This document shows positions 23,494 through 30,753 of a stretch of DNA of 58,848 bases, one piece after another (position 1 is the first letter of the stretch; each line of letters opens with the position of its first letter). Source of the stretch: Lachnospiraceae bacterium (GTDB lineage Bacteria; Bacillota; Clostridia; Lachnospirales; Lachnospiraceae); assembly GCA_009774175.1 (NCBI GenBank), contig VSNG01000024.1, positions 1 through 58,848 on the forward strand. Direction: 5' to 3'. The notes under the pieces were generated by a model, which made no database searches, was not told the origin of the DNA, and worked only from the letters and a program-made list of their open reading frames with translations. The position numbers and the translations under genes are program-made.

Positions 23494-24021
23494 ATGGCGT
23501 TATACAGAAGTCCCTATGAGGCATACCCTTTTTTATGCGACGCGGACGATGATCTGCGCTGTGACTTTGAACTTGCCACAGACGAACTGGCAAGCGCGGT
23601 TGGGATGCTTCGAAGCCAGACGGAGGATCAGGAACTGGCAAAGGAGCTGTTGTGGATCTGTGAATTGATTTATCATATGAATCCGACTCTGCGCACTTCT
23701 TTTACGGTGACGCGGGAGGAGATTGAACGTCTGGCCTTCATTGTGGACAGGCTGCAGGCGCAGAGCGGGATACGCGGTTTCGTGCTGCCCTGCGGCTGTC
23801 AAAGCGCCTGCACCGCCCATCTTTTACGAGTGAAGGCAAAGGGGCTGGTGAGGCTTTTGTATAGATACGCGCACCGGGGAGGAGAAGTCCCGGACAGTCT
23901 TTTTGATCTTTGCAATCTGCTCTCCGGTTATTTCTTTTTGCTTGCGCTTAAACTCAATGTGCAAAACGGGGTGGAGGAGCGCAGCTATCACAGTCGAAAC
24001 TACCAGGAAAACGCGTTCTGA
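23494..24021 (+). CDS. Divergent PduO-like cobalamin adenosyltransferase homologue
   Basis: A 175-residue protein 12 bases after btuD, so almost surely in the B12 operon. DELASAVGMLR near residue 30 and FVLPCGCQSACTAHLLRVK at about 90 correspond to the DELNSALG and FVLPGGSxxAAxLHxART signatures of PduO-type ATP:cob(I)alamin adenosyltransferases. A final SLFDLCNLLSGYFFLLAL fits the closing helix. However, the N-terminal TGDxGTT ATP-binding motif is absent and several conserved positions are Cys instead of Gly/Ala. It may be a specialised adenosyltransferase, a corrinoid carrier or a non-catalytic partner of uptake. The homology is inferred from motifs only. Confidence 0.6.
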   Translation: MALYRSPYEAYPFLCDADDDLRCDFELATDELASAVGMLRSQTEDQELAKELLWICELIYHMNPTLRTSFTVTREEIERLAFIVDRLQAQSGIRGFVLPCGCQSACTAHLLRVKAKGLVRLLYRYAHRGGEVPDSLFDLCNLLSGYFFLLALKLNVQNGVEERSYHSRNYQENAF

Positions 24022-24061
24022 AAAATTTCTGAATAAATGAGTCCCTATATTGATTTTCAAC

Positions 24062-24090
24062 TTCACAAGCGCGATGTTATTTGTTAGAAT
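24062..24090 (+). promoter_or_regulatory. SigA-like promoter of the EAL fusion gene
   Basis: TTCACA (24062-24067), a 17-base spacer and TAGAAT (24085-24090), 48 bases before ATG 24139. Confidence 0.55.
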
Positions 24091-24138
24091 AAGCCTATGG
24101 GAAAAACCCTGAGAATCGTTAATGCGGGGTGGTAAATT

Positions 24139-25881
24139 ATGACGCACAAGGAAAAGGCGGAACAACTTTTACATCAGAAATACCACTGTTCACAGGCTTT
24201 GTTCGGCGCGTTTGCTTCTGATTTTGGCATGGATTTAAAGACGGCGTTTAAAATAAGCACCTGCTTTGGCGGCGGTATGCGTCAGGGCGGGGTATGCGGC
24301 TGTATCACGGGATCCCTGCTGGTGCTCGGCATGGCGCTTGGTTTTTTTGACCCACAGGATACGGAACGGGAGACCTACGGCAATCAGAAAACCGACGAGT
24401 TTATCAGACGTTTTACACAGGCCATGGACGGCGTGACACGGTGCAGGGATATTCTCGGGCAGGACATTTCCAAAGCGGAGGGTATGGCGGCTATCCGCAG
24501 GGAAGGACTGATTTTGCAGAAGTGTCCCAGGGCGATTAATATCAGCATTGAAATTCTGGAGGATATGCTTGCGGATTATCTAAAGGATGTGACGCAGAGT
24601 GATCTGGAACTTAAGGATATCCCGCAGGACAACGAGATGTATGCGGTTCTGAAGGAGATGGGCAGACTTCGTTGTTTCAGAAGGAGCGTCAATAATCTTC
24701 TGTTATCCTCAGAAAAAAGAATTGGATTCATTCAGTTCGACATCCGTAAATTTAAAATAGTAAACGATCTTTACGGAGAGAAATTCGGAAATGAAGTACT
24801 TGATTTTATTCGAAAACAGTTACAGGAAATCTGTAGCGACGGAAAACTTTATGTAAACCTTAGAAGCGACGTGTTCATGGTCGTAATGGAATACGGGGAG
24901 GAAGCGGAGTTAAAAGCGTTTATCCGTAGGCTGAACGACAGGATAAAGGAGTTCAAAGAGGTCAAACTGCAGATGTCCTACGGGGTATATACGGTTGAGG
25001 AAAGGGAGATGGAGCTGCGGCAGATGGAAGACCGCGCGGCGATGGCGAGGAAAACGGCCAAGGAAAGTATCATCGGCAATATTGTATTTTACAGGGAGCA
25101 GTTTAAGGATTCCCTGTACAACAGGCGGTTTATTGAGGAAAATATGCAGGCGGCCATTACCCAGCGCCAGTACCTGATGTATCTGCAGCCCAAGTACAGT
25201 ATAGAGAAGAACGAAATTACAGGCGCGGAGGCGCTGGTCAGGTGGCGGCATCCGGAACGGGGCATGATTTATCCGGATCAGTTTATACCGATTCTTGAGG
25301 AAAACGGTTTTATCAGGAAAGTGGATTATTATATATGGGAGGAAGCCTGCCGCTTTATCAGACGGTGCAGCGACGAGGGGCTGCCGGCATGTCCCATATC
25401 GGTGAATGTTTCCAGAGCCCATTTGCAGGATGACAAATGCATCCGGGTGCTTCACGATATGATTGAAAGGAATGGGATTTCCAGACAGCTTTTGGAGCTG
25501 GAGATAACGGAGACGGTGGATAACGAGCAGGTCAGCAGGAAGGCGTATCAGCTCAAGGAAGAAGGCTACAGGCTGCTGATGGATGATTTCGGAAGCGGTT
25601 ATTCGTCTCTGAATATTCTTTTGGAGACGCCTTTTGACCTGATCAAGCTGGATAAAAAGTTCATGGAGAACATGATGTTGTCCGACAAGGGAAGACTGAT
25701 TCTGGAGCAGGTAGTGGCCATGGCCAACAAGCTGGGGCTGGAGCTTCTTGCAGAGGGTGTGGAGACAAAAGAGCAGGTAGAGCTTTTGCGAAGCATCGGC
25801 TGTGATCAGGTGCAGGGGTATTATTATGCAAAGCCTATGCCGGCGGAGGAGTTCTATACATTATTAAAGGAACAGAATTAA
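24139..25881 (+). CDS. C_GCAxxG_C_C domain fused to degenerate GGDEF and EAL domains
   Basis: A 580-residue fusion. Residues 1-150 form a full C_GCAxxG_C_C (PF09719-type, putative redox-active) domain, with Cys at 17, 42, 53, 55, 102 and 129, FGGGMRQGGVCG, RCRDILGQD and KCPRA. Residues about 165-315 are GGDEF-like, but the signature is RSDVF, so it should not make cyclic di-GMP. Residues about 330-575 are an EAL phosphodiesterase with AEALVRW (about 362), EITE, DDFGSGYSSL, KLDKKF, AEGVET and QGYYYAKPMP, all expected catalytic and metal residues present. The likely role is hydrolysis of cyclic di-GMP to pGpG under control of a redox- or metal-sensing module. No membrane segment is visible, so it is cytosolic. 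It is not linked to other redox genes. Confidence 0.85.
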   Translation: MTHKEKAEQLLHQKYHCSQALFGAFASDFGMDLKTAFKISTCFGGGMRQGGVCGCITGSLLVLGMALGFFDPQDTERETYGNQKTDEFIRRFTQAMDGVTRCRDILGQDISKAEGMAAIRREGLILQKCPRAINISIEILEDMLADYLKDVTQSDLELKDIPQDNEMYAVLKEMGRLRCFRRSVNNLLLSSEKRIGFIQFDIRKFKIVNDLYGEKFGNEVLDFIRKQLQEICSDGKLYVNLRSDVFMVVMEYGEEAELKAFIRRLNDRIKEFKEVKLQMSYGVYTVEEREMELRQMEDRAAMARKTAKESIIGNIVFYREQFKDSLYNRRFIEENMQAAITQRQYLMYLQPKYSIEKNEITGAEALVRWRHPERGMIYPDQFIPILEENGFIRKVDYYIWEEACRFIRRCSDEGLPACPISVNVSRAHLQDDKCIRVLHDMIERNGISRQLLELEITETVDNEQVSRKAYQLKEEGYRLLMDDFGSGYSSLNILLETPFDLIKLDKKFMENMMLSDKGRLILEQVVAMANKLGLELLAEGVETKEQVELLRSIGCDQVQGYYYAKPMPAEEFYTLLKEQN

Positions 25882-25901
25882 AAAGCATAGACAGGAGAAT
25901 T

Positions 25902-25950
25902 GTGTGAAAAATAGAATTTCACACGCAATTTGTGCTTGAGGGCACAAATT
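25902..25950 (+). other. Two consecutive RNA hairpins in the leader of the next gene
   Basis: GTGTGAAA (25902-25909) pairs with TTTCACAC (25917-25924), and AATTTGTGC (25927-25935) pairs with GCACAAATT (25942-25950). Neither is followed by a T-run, so they look like RNA stability or regulatory elements rather than a terminator. Confidence 0.5.
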
Positions 25951-25982
25951 CGCAAGATTGAGAGAGGAGCATAGGTATTGAT

Positions 25983-26909
25983 ATGGATTACAAGGCGATT
26001 CCGTTCGAACAGAGAATTAAGGAGAATATCAGAAGCTATGAGATAAATAATCTCTATGCGCTGGATACCCTGACAGAATACTGCAAGGCCCTCTGTGCGG
26101 TGACAGACGCAGCGATTCTGCTTACGGAGCGGCACGGGGAAAAGATCATATCGGTGGGCGGATTTGCCGCTTTTAAGCCGGATGTGGTGGGAGATCCCGG
26201 GCGTAAGGTGCGGGTGTATGGCAGAACCATAGCGCACCTGTATGCGGAAACGCAGAAGGTTTCGCCTGAAAAGAAAGAAGCGGTGGAAAAGATGCTGGAC
26301 GGATTCGCCAATATGCTTTCCCGCTGGGGCGAAGAGACCTATCTCCACACGGAGACCGCTATTTATATGGACGAACTGGAGCAGAAGCTGAATGTACAGC
26401 ATATACAGACTGCAAAGGGAGAGAAGGAGGATGCGCTTACCGGCGTATACCATAAGCTGTGTTTTGAGGAGCGCATGAAAGTGATAGACAGGGCGGAGGT
26501 GGCGCCTGTAGCGGTCATTAATGTGAATATAAACGACTGGAAATTTGTGAATGATCATTTTGGCGACGAGGAGAGCGACCGGCTGATAAAAACGGTGGCC
26601 GGGATTTTGAAGCAGGAGAAGAAGCCGGATTATATCATTGGACGTGTGGATGGCGATGTGTTTATCGTGCTTATTCCCATGGCTGAGGACGGGGAGGCGG
26701 AAAGCTACTGCGAACGTGTCAGACAGGCATGTCTTTCCTTTGAGGATAAGATTCTGGCGCCTTCTGTGGCGTGCGGCATCGTCTACAAGACCAACGTGGA
26801 AGAGAAGGTGGAAGATAAGCTGGACGACGCGGAGTACGAAATGTTTAACAATAAATTTGAGATCAAAAACGCACCGGGTTACAGGGAGCGGTTGGAAAAA
26901 GGGATATAA
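25983..26909 (+). CDS. Degenerate GGDEF-domain protein
   Basis: A 308-residue soluble protein. Residues 1-140 form an uncharacterised, possibly GAF-like sensory region (LTEYCKALCAVTDAAILLTE). Residues about 150-300 are a GGDEF-type domain in which the motif is DGDVF (about 222), lacking the Glu needed for catalysis. It may bind GTP or cyclic di-GMP, or act through protein contact. It lies 101 bases after the EAL fusion gene, whose own GGDEF-like domain is degenerate in the same way (SDVF). AGGAG lies 13 bases before ATG 25983, a little far. Confidence 0.7.
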   Translation: MDYKAIPFEQRIKENIRSYEINNLYALDTLTEYCKALCAVTDAAILLTERHGEKIISVGGFAAFKPDVVGDPGRKVRVYGRTIAHLYAETQKVSPEKKEAVEKMLDGFANMLSRWGEETYLHTETAIYMDELEQKLNVQHIQTAKGEKEDALTGVYHKLCFEERMKVIDRAEVAPVAVINVNINDWKFVNDHFGDEESDRLIKTVAGILKQEKKPDYIIGRVDGDVFIVLIPMAEDGEAESYCERVRQACLSFEDKILAPSVACGIVYKTNVEEKVEDKLDDAEYEMFNNKFEIKNAPGYRERLEKGI

Positions 26910-26912
26910 CAT

Positions 26913-27261
26913 ATGCTCTATTGTGAAAATTGTCATGCGCCGATATCGGAGGAAAGCGCCAAAGCGGGTATTCCGGGGAGAAATGGGAAAGGCCGGCCGC
27001 ATACTCATTCGGACTTTTCTTGTGTTTGCGGGTCTGGCGGCGGTGATGGGCGCCGTGGCTGTTTTTCTGGTTCATAAATCCATGGATTACGAAATTTCCC
27101 CGGAGGAGATGAAGGAGCAGGCCGTCTGGGAGCGGGAAGTGTTACCGCAGCTGGATGCGCTGTTTGAAGAAAGCTGCGTGGAAGATGAGTACGGCGTTTA
27201 CCTGGATTATGATACGGCCAAAAAGAAGGTCAGGCAGTGTGTAAAAGAAAGGAACAGATAA
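26913..27261 (+). pseudogene. Decayed zinc-ribbon membrane protein A
   Basis: It starts as MLYCENCHAPISEESAK, the first CxxC knuckle of a zinc ribbon, then falls out of frame where the second knuckle should be. In the next frame (from about 26980) a hydrophobic segment RTFLVFAGLAAVMGAVAVFL and about 60 polar residues follow, ending at 27261. It appears to have lost its second knuckle through a short deletion with a frameshift. It lies four bases after the degenerate GGDEF gene. Confidence 0.6.
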
Positions 27262-27266
27262 AAGAA

Positions 27267-28207
27267 ATGTCCCACATGTGGAGCGAATTTGCAGATTGAG
27301 GATGAAAAATGTCCCTTCTGCGCAAACCCGAATCCCTTTGCCGTAGAGCACCGGCAGGATATGCAAAGGTATCATCGGGAATTTCAGGAAACCAGACAGG
27401 AAGTAGAGAAGAAAGCACGGCATTTTAACTCGTTAACGGCTAAGGTTACGGTTATTGCAGTGCTTTTTGCGATGGTGATCGGGATGATTGTAATCGAAAA
27501 CGAGGGGCCTTACCGCATCTGGTCCAACCATCTGCACCGGGATATCTCGAAAAATGAGCAGGAATACAGGAGATTCTGCGCACTTATGAACAGGAAGGGG
27601 ACTGGCAGAGTTTTTATGCTTTTTATGACGCCCAAAATATCGGATTTGCAGACGTGATACGCGAGTATCGGGTTCTCTATTTTATGTGTTCTGATTATAA
27701 ATGTATTCTGAACGAATTTACCCGCTATGACGCAGAGAATGAATATGACAGCGGCACCGCCGCCGCTTCCCGCATTGCTGCGTATCTGGACAGTTTTTAT
27801 AAGGCGGCCCATCGGATTTCCTATGAGGGACAGTATTATGAAGAAAGTTATACGCTTCAGCGGCGTTTATTATGAACGTGCTGGATTACCGGAGGGTATA
27901 TACGGCTGACGAGACGTCCCTGATCAGTATGGTTTCCTACGGGCAGTACGATACGCTGGCGGAAAACGTACACCGCAACGAGGCGTATCAGGCGAAGGTG
28001 ACGGGCGATATGGCGCAGCTTTACGCGGTAGCTTATTATTATGAAGCGGCGATGCTTTATCATGCCCACAGCGAAGCTGGCAATACCGCGCAGGCACAGC
28101 GGAAATATGATAAAATGCAGGAATATGAAAAGCAGATGGGATCATATGCCTTTGCGAAAGAGGAAATATGGGAGTCTCTGGGCATGGAACAGGAAATTAT
28201 AAAATAA
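27267..28207 (+). pseudogene. Decayed zinc-ribbon membrane protein B
   Basis: Three frames carry one protein in order. First a zinc ribbon CPTCGANLQ...CPFC and a membrane segment KVTVIAVLFAMVIGMIVI (27268-27565). Then helical sequence with EILRTYEQEGDWQSFYAFYD, starting about 27566 after an apparent one-base loss, to about 27870. Then a C-terminal part from about 27872 to 28207 ending GMEQEIIK. The start is damaged too: ATG 27267 is one base out of frame with the first Cys. At least three lesions make it non-functional as read. It is a paralogue-like neighbour of remnant A. Confidence 0.7.
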
Positions 28208-28285
28208 GTATTAAATCCCTTTTAATAGATAAAAACAAGATAATGGGAGATAATAAAAGAAAATAGAAGAAAAGAAGAGAAAAAA

Positions 28286-28331
28286 CTTCATATGCGAACA
28301 TAACACCATTTGCAAACGTCCGCATATGAAG
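28286..28331. promoter_or_regulatory. 11-bp inverted repeat around the groE -35 region
   Basis: CTTCATATGCG (28286-28296) and CGCATATGAAG (28321-28331) are exact inverse copies separated by 24 bases. They flank the -35 box and most of the spacer of the groE promoter. They could bind a second regulator in addition to HrcA. Confidence 0.5.
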
Positions 28332-28338
28332 ATAATAT
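28310..28338 (+). promoter_or_regulatory. SigA-like promoter of groESL
   Basis: TTGCAA (28310-28315), a 17-base spacer and TAATAT (28333-28338). The CIRCE operator begins 11 bases downstream of the -10. Confidence 0.7.
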
Positions 28339-28349
28339 ATGTTCCAGAG

Positions 28350-28376
28350 TTAGCACTCAGACAAGGAGAGTGCTAA
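28350..28376. promoter_or_regulatory. CIRCE operator (HrcA site)
   Basis: TTAGCACTC, nine bases and GAGTGCTAA: an exact match to the CIRCE consensus. HrcA bound here represses groESL until heat shock. hrcA itself is not in the window. Confidence 0.97.
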
Positions 28377-28429
28377 CAAGATGAATGAAAACAGATGTGC
28401 ATAACATAATTAAGAAGGAGGCAATCATC

Positions 28430-28714
28430 ATGAAGTTAACACCACTTGGCGACAGAGTTGTTTTGAAGCAGCTGGTAGCAGAGGAGACCACGAAATCCGG
28501 CATTGTTTTACCGGGACAGGGTAAGGAAAAGCCGCAGCAGGCAGAGGTGGTCGCAGTAGGACCCGGCGGCGTTGTGGACGGCAAAGAGGTTAAAATGGAA
28601 GTGAAGGTTGGCGATCAGGTCATCTTCTCCAAGTATTCGGGCACAGAGGTGAAGCTTGACGAGGATGAATACATTATCGTAAGACAGAGCGATATTCTGG
28701 CAGTTGTCGAGTGA
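28430..28714 (+). CDS. groES: Co-chaperonin GroES
   Basis: A 94-residue GroES that caps the GroEL folding chamber. It has the usual LTPLGDRVVLKQ start, the mobile loop TTKSGIVLPG (about 22-31), and VGDQVIFSKYSGTEVK. AAGGAGG before ATG 28430 sets the start; the in-frame upstream codons lie in the leader. First gene of the CIRCE-controlled operon. Confidence 0.97.
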   Translation: MKLTPLGDRVVLKQLVAEETTKSGIVLPGQGKEKPQQAEVVAVGPGGVVDGKEVKMEVKVGDQVIFSKYSGTEVKLDEDEYIIVRQSDILAVVE

Positions 28715-28719
28715 GAAGC

Positions 28720-28784
28720 GTGCGAAAAGAACTTCTAAAACTTGCGCCAGAGGACGCTTCGTTAAGAAGTTCTATGTTTCGCAC
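28720..28784 (+). other. Long RNA hairpin between groES and groEL
   Basis: GTGCGAAA and AGAACTTCT (28720-28736) pair with AGAAGTTCT (28765-28773) and TTTCGCAC (28777-28784). No T-run follows. It probably stabilises or directs processing of the groESL mRNA. Confidence 0.65.
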
Positions 28785-28786
28785 CA

Positions 28787-28812
28787 GAGAATGCCAGAAT
28801 ACAGGCATTCTC
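28787..28812 (+). other. Second hairpin between groES and groEL
   Basis: GAGAATGCC (28787-28795) pairs perfectly with GGCATTCTC (28804-28812). It stands 40 bases before groEL and could influence its translation. Confidence 0.6.
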
Positions 28813-28854
28813 CGCAAAGCATAATAAAAATATTGAATCAGGAGGACATAAATC

Positions 28855-30477
28855 ATGGCGAAGGAAATTAAGTATGGAGCAGAAGCCAGAGCGGCTTTGG
28901 AGTCTGGCGTTAATCAGTTGGCGGATACCGTGAGAGTGACGCTTGGACCGAAAGGAAGAAATGTTGTTTTGGATAAATCCTACGGCGCGCCTCTTATCAC
29001 AAACGACGGCGTAACCATTGCAAAGGAGATCGAGCTGGAAGATCCTTTTGAGAACATGGGTGCACAGCTTGTCAAGGAAGTGGCAACCAAGACCAACGAC
29101 GTGGCGGGCGACGGCACGACGACGGCGACAGTTCTTGCACAGGCAATGGTAAACGCGGGAATCAAGAATCTGGCGGCAGGCGCGAACCCGATTATTTTGA
29201 GAAAAGGTATGAAAAAGGCTACCGAGACGGCAGTGGACGCTATCGCAAAGATGAGCTCCAAAGTAAACGGCAAGGAGCATATTGCGAGAGTGGCTGCAGT
29301 TTCTTCCGGCGACGATGAGGTTGGTAAGCTGGTAGCGGACGCTATGGAGAAGGTTTCCGGCGACGGCGTGATCACCATCGAGGAGAGCAAGACCATGCTC
29401 ACAGAGCTGGATCTGGTGGAAGGCATGCAGTTTGACAGAGGTTATATTTCCGCATACATGGCTACCGATATGGATAAGATGGAAGCGGTTCTGGATACCC
29501 CCTACATTCTGATCACAGATAAGAAGATTTCTAACATTCAGGAGATTCTGCCTCTGCTTGAGCAGATCGTACAGTCCGGCGCAAAGCTGTTAATCATTGC
29601 AGAGGACGTGGAGGGCGAGGCTCTCACAACTCTGATCGTGAATAAACTGCGCGGCACCTTCAACGTAGTGGCTGTCAAGGCGCCCGGTTACGGCGACAGA
29701 AGAAAAGATATGTTACAGGATATCGCCATTCTGACAGGCGGTCAGGTGATCAGTTCCGAGCTTGGCCTGGAGCTTAAGGATGCTACGCTGGACCAGCTGG
29801 GCCGTGCAAAATCCGTTAAGGTACAGAAGGAAAATACCGTGATTGTTGACGGTGAAGGTGAAAAGGCTGAGATCGAGGCAAGAATCGGCCAGATCAAAAA
29901 GCAGATTGAGGAGACCACCTCTGATTTCGACAGAGAGAAATTACAGGAGCGTCTTGCCAAGTTAGCGGGCGGCGTGGCTGTGATCCGTGTAGGCGCGGCT
30001 ACCGAGACCGAGATGAAGGAAGCGAAGCTTCGTCTGGAGGATGCGCTGGCAGCTACCAGAGCGGCTGTGGAGGAAGGTATTATTTCCGGCGGCGGTTCCG
30101 CATATATCCATGCGGCGAAGGAAGTGGAGAAAATGGCGGAGAAGCTGGAAGGCGACGAGAAGACAGGTGCACAGATCGTTCTGAAAGCGCTGGAAGCGCC
30201 GCTGTATCATATCGTGGCGAATGCAGGTCTGGAAGGCTCCGTTATCATCAACAAGGTGAGAGAGTCCGAAGTGGGCGTAGGTTTTGACGCTCTCGGCGAG
30301 GAGTATGTGGATATGGTGAAGGCGGGTATTCTCGATCCTGCGAAAGTTACCAGAAGCGCATTGCAGAATGCAACCAGCGTGGCAAGCACTCTGCTTACCA
30401 CCGAGTCTGTAGTGGCAAACATCAAAGAGCCCGAACCCGCTATGCCCGCAGGCGGTGCCGGTATGGGGATGATGTAA
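28855..30477 (+). CDS. groEL: Chaperonin GroEL
   Basis: A 540-residue chaperonin of full length. It shows TLGPKGRNVVLDK, the ATP-site DGTTTATVLAQ (about 85-95), and a C-terminal Gly/Met tail GGAGMGMM. It forms the double-ring folding machine with GroES. AGGAGG precedes ATG 28855. Codon use is biased as in highly expressed genes. Followed by a strong terminator. Confidence 0.98.
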   Translation: MAKEIKYGAEARAALESGVNQLADTVRVTLGPKGRNVVLDKSYGAPLITNDGVTIAKEIELEDPFENMGAQLVKEVATKTNDVAGDGTTTATVLAQAMVNAGIKNLAAGANPIILRKGMKKATETAVDAIAKMSSKVNGKEHIARVAAVSSGDDEVGKLVADAMEKVSGDGVITIEESKTMLTELDLVEGMQFDRGYISAYMATDMDKMEAVLDTPYILITDKKISNIQEILPLLEQIVQSGAKLLIIAEDVEGEALTTLIVNKLRGTFNVVAVKAPGYGDRRKDMLQDIAILTGGQVISSELGLELKDATLDQLGRAKSVKVQKENTVIVDGEGEKAEIEARIGQIKKQIEETTSDFDREKLQERLAKLAGGVAVIRVGAATETEMKEAKLRLEDALAATRAAVEEGIISGGGSAYIHAAKEVEKMAEKLEGDEKTGAQIVLKALEAPLYHIVANAGLEGSVIINKVRESEVGVGFDALGEEYVDMVKAGILDPAKVTRSALQNATSVASTLLTTESVVANIKEPEPAMPAGGAGMGMM

Positions 30478-30492
30478 GGCGAAGAAGGAAAG

Positions 30493-30535
30493 AAAAGGAC
30501 ATTCTCTAGGCTTGCCTGAGAGAATGTCCTTTTTG
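30493..30535 (+). terminator. Intrinsic terminator of groESL
   Basis: AAAAGGACATTCTCT (30493-30507) pairs with AGAGAATGTCCTTTT (30519-30533) across an 11-base loop and runs into T residues. Confidence 0.9.
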
Positions 30536-30678
30536 AGTGGCTGGTATGGCAAAGCCAAACGATAGCGAGAGGCGCAGCCTAGAGCTGACGCTGCGCAGCA
30601 GACATAAGGCGTTTTATCGCTGTTTCAGACGGGCAATTCCTGCTAAATATGGTATTGTGCAATATTTTGCAAATTATT
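30536..30678. other. Non-coding gap between groEL and relA
   Basis: No convincing gene. It holds a small GC-rich hairpin, GCGCAGC (30572-30578) with GCTGCGC (30590-30596), in an otherwise unremarkable stretch that becomes AT-rich toward the relA promoter. Confidence 0.4.
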
Positions 30679-30707
30679 TTGACTTGCCGTGCAAATAATA
30701 TTATAAT
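30679..30707 (+). promoter_or_regulatory. SigA promoter of relA
   Basis: TTGACT (30679-30684), a 17-base spacer and perfect TATAAT (30702-30707), 46 bases before ATG 30754. Confidence 0.8.
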
Positions 30708-30753
30708 AGCATAAAATGGTTATTATGTAATCCGATAAGGATACGGTGAGTGT

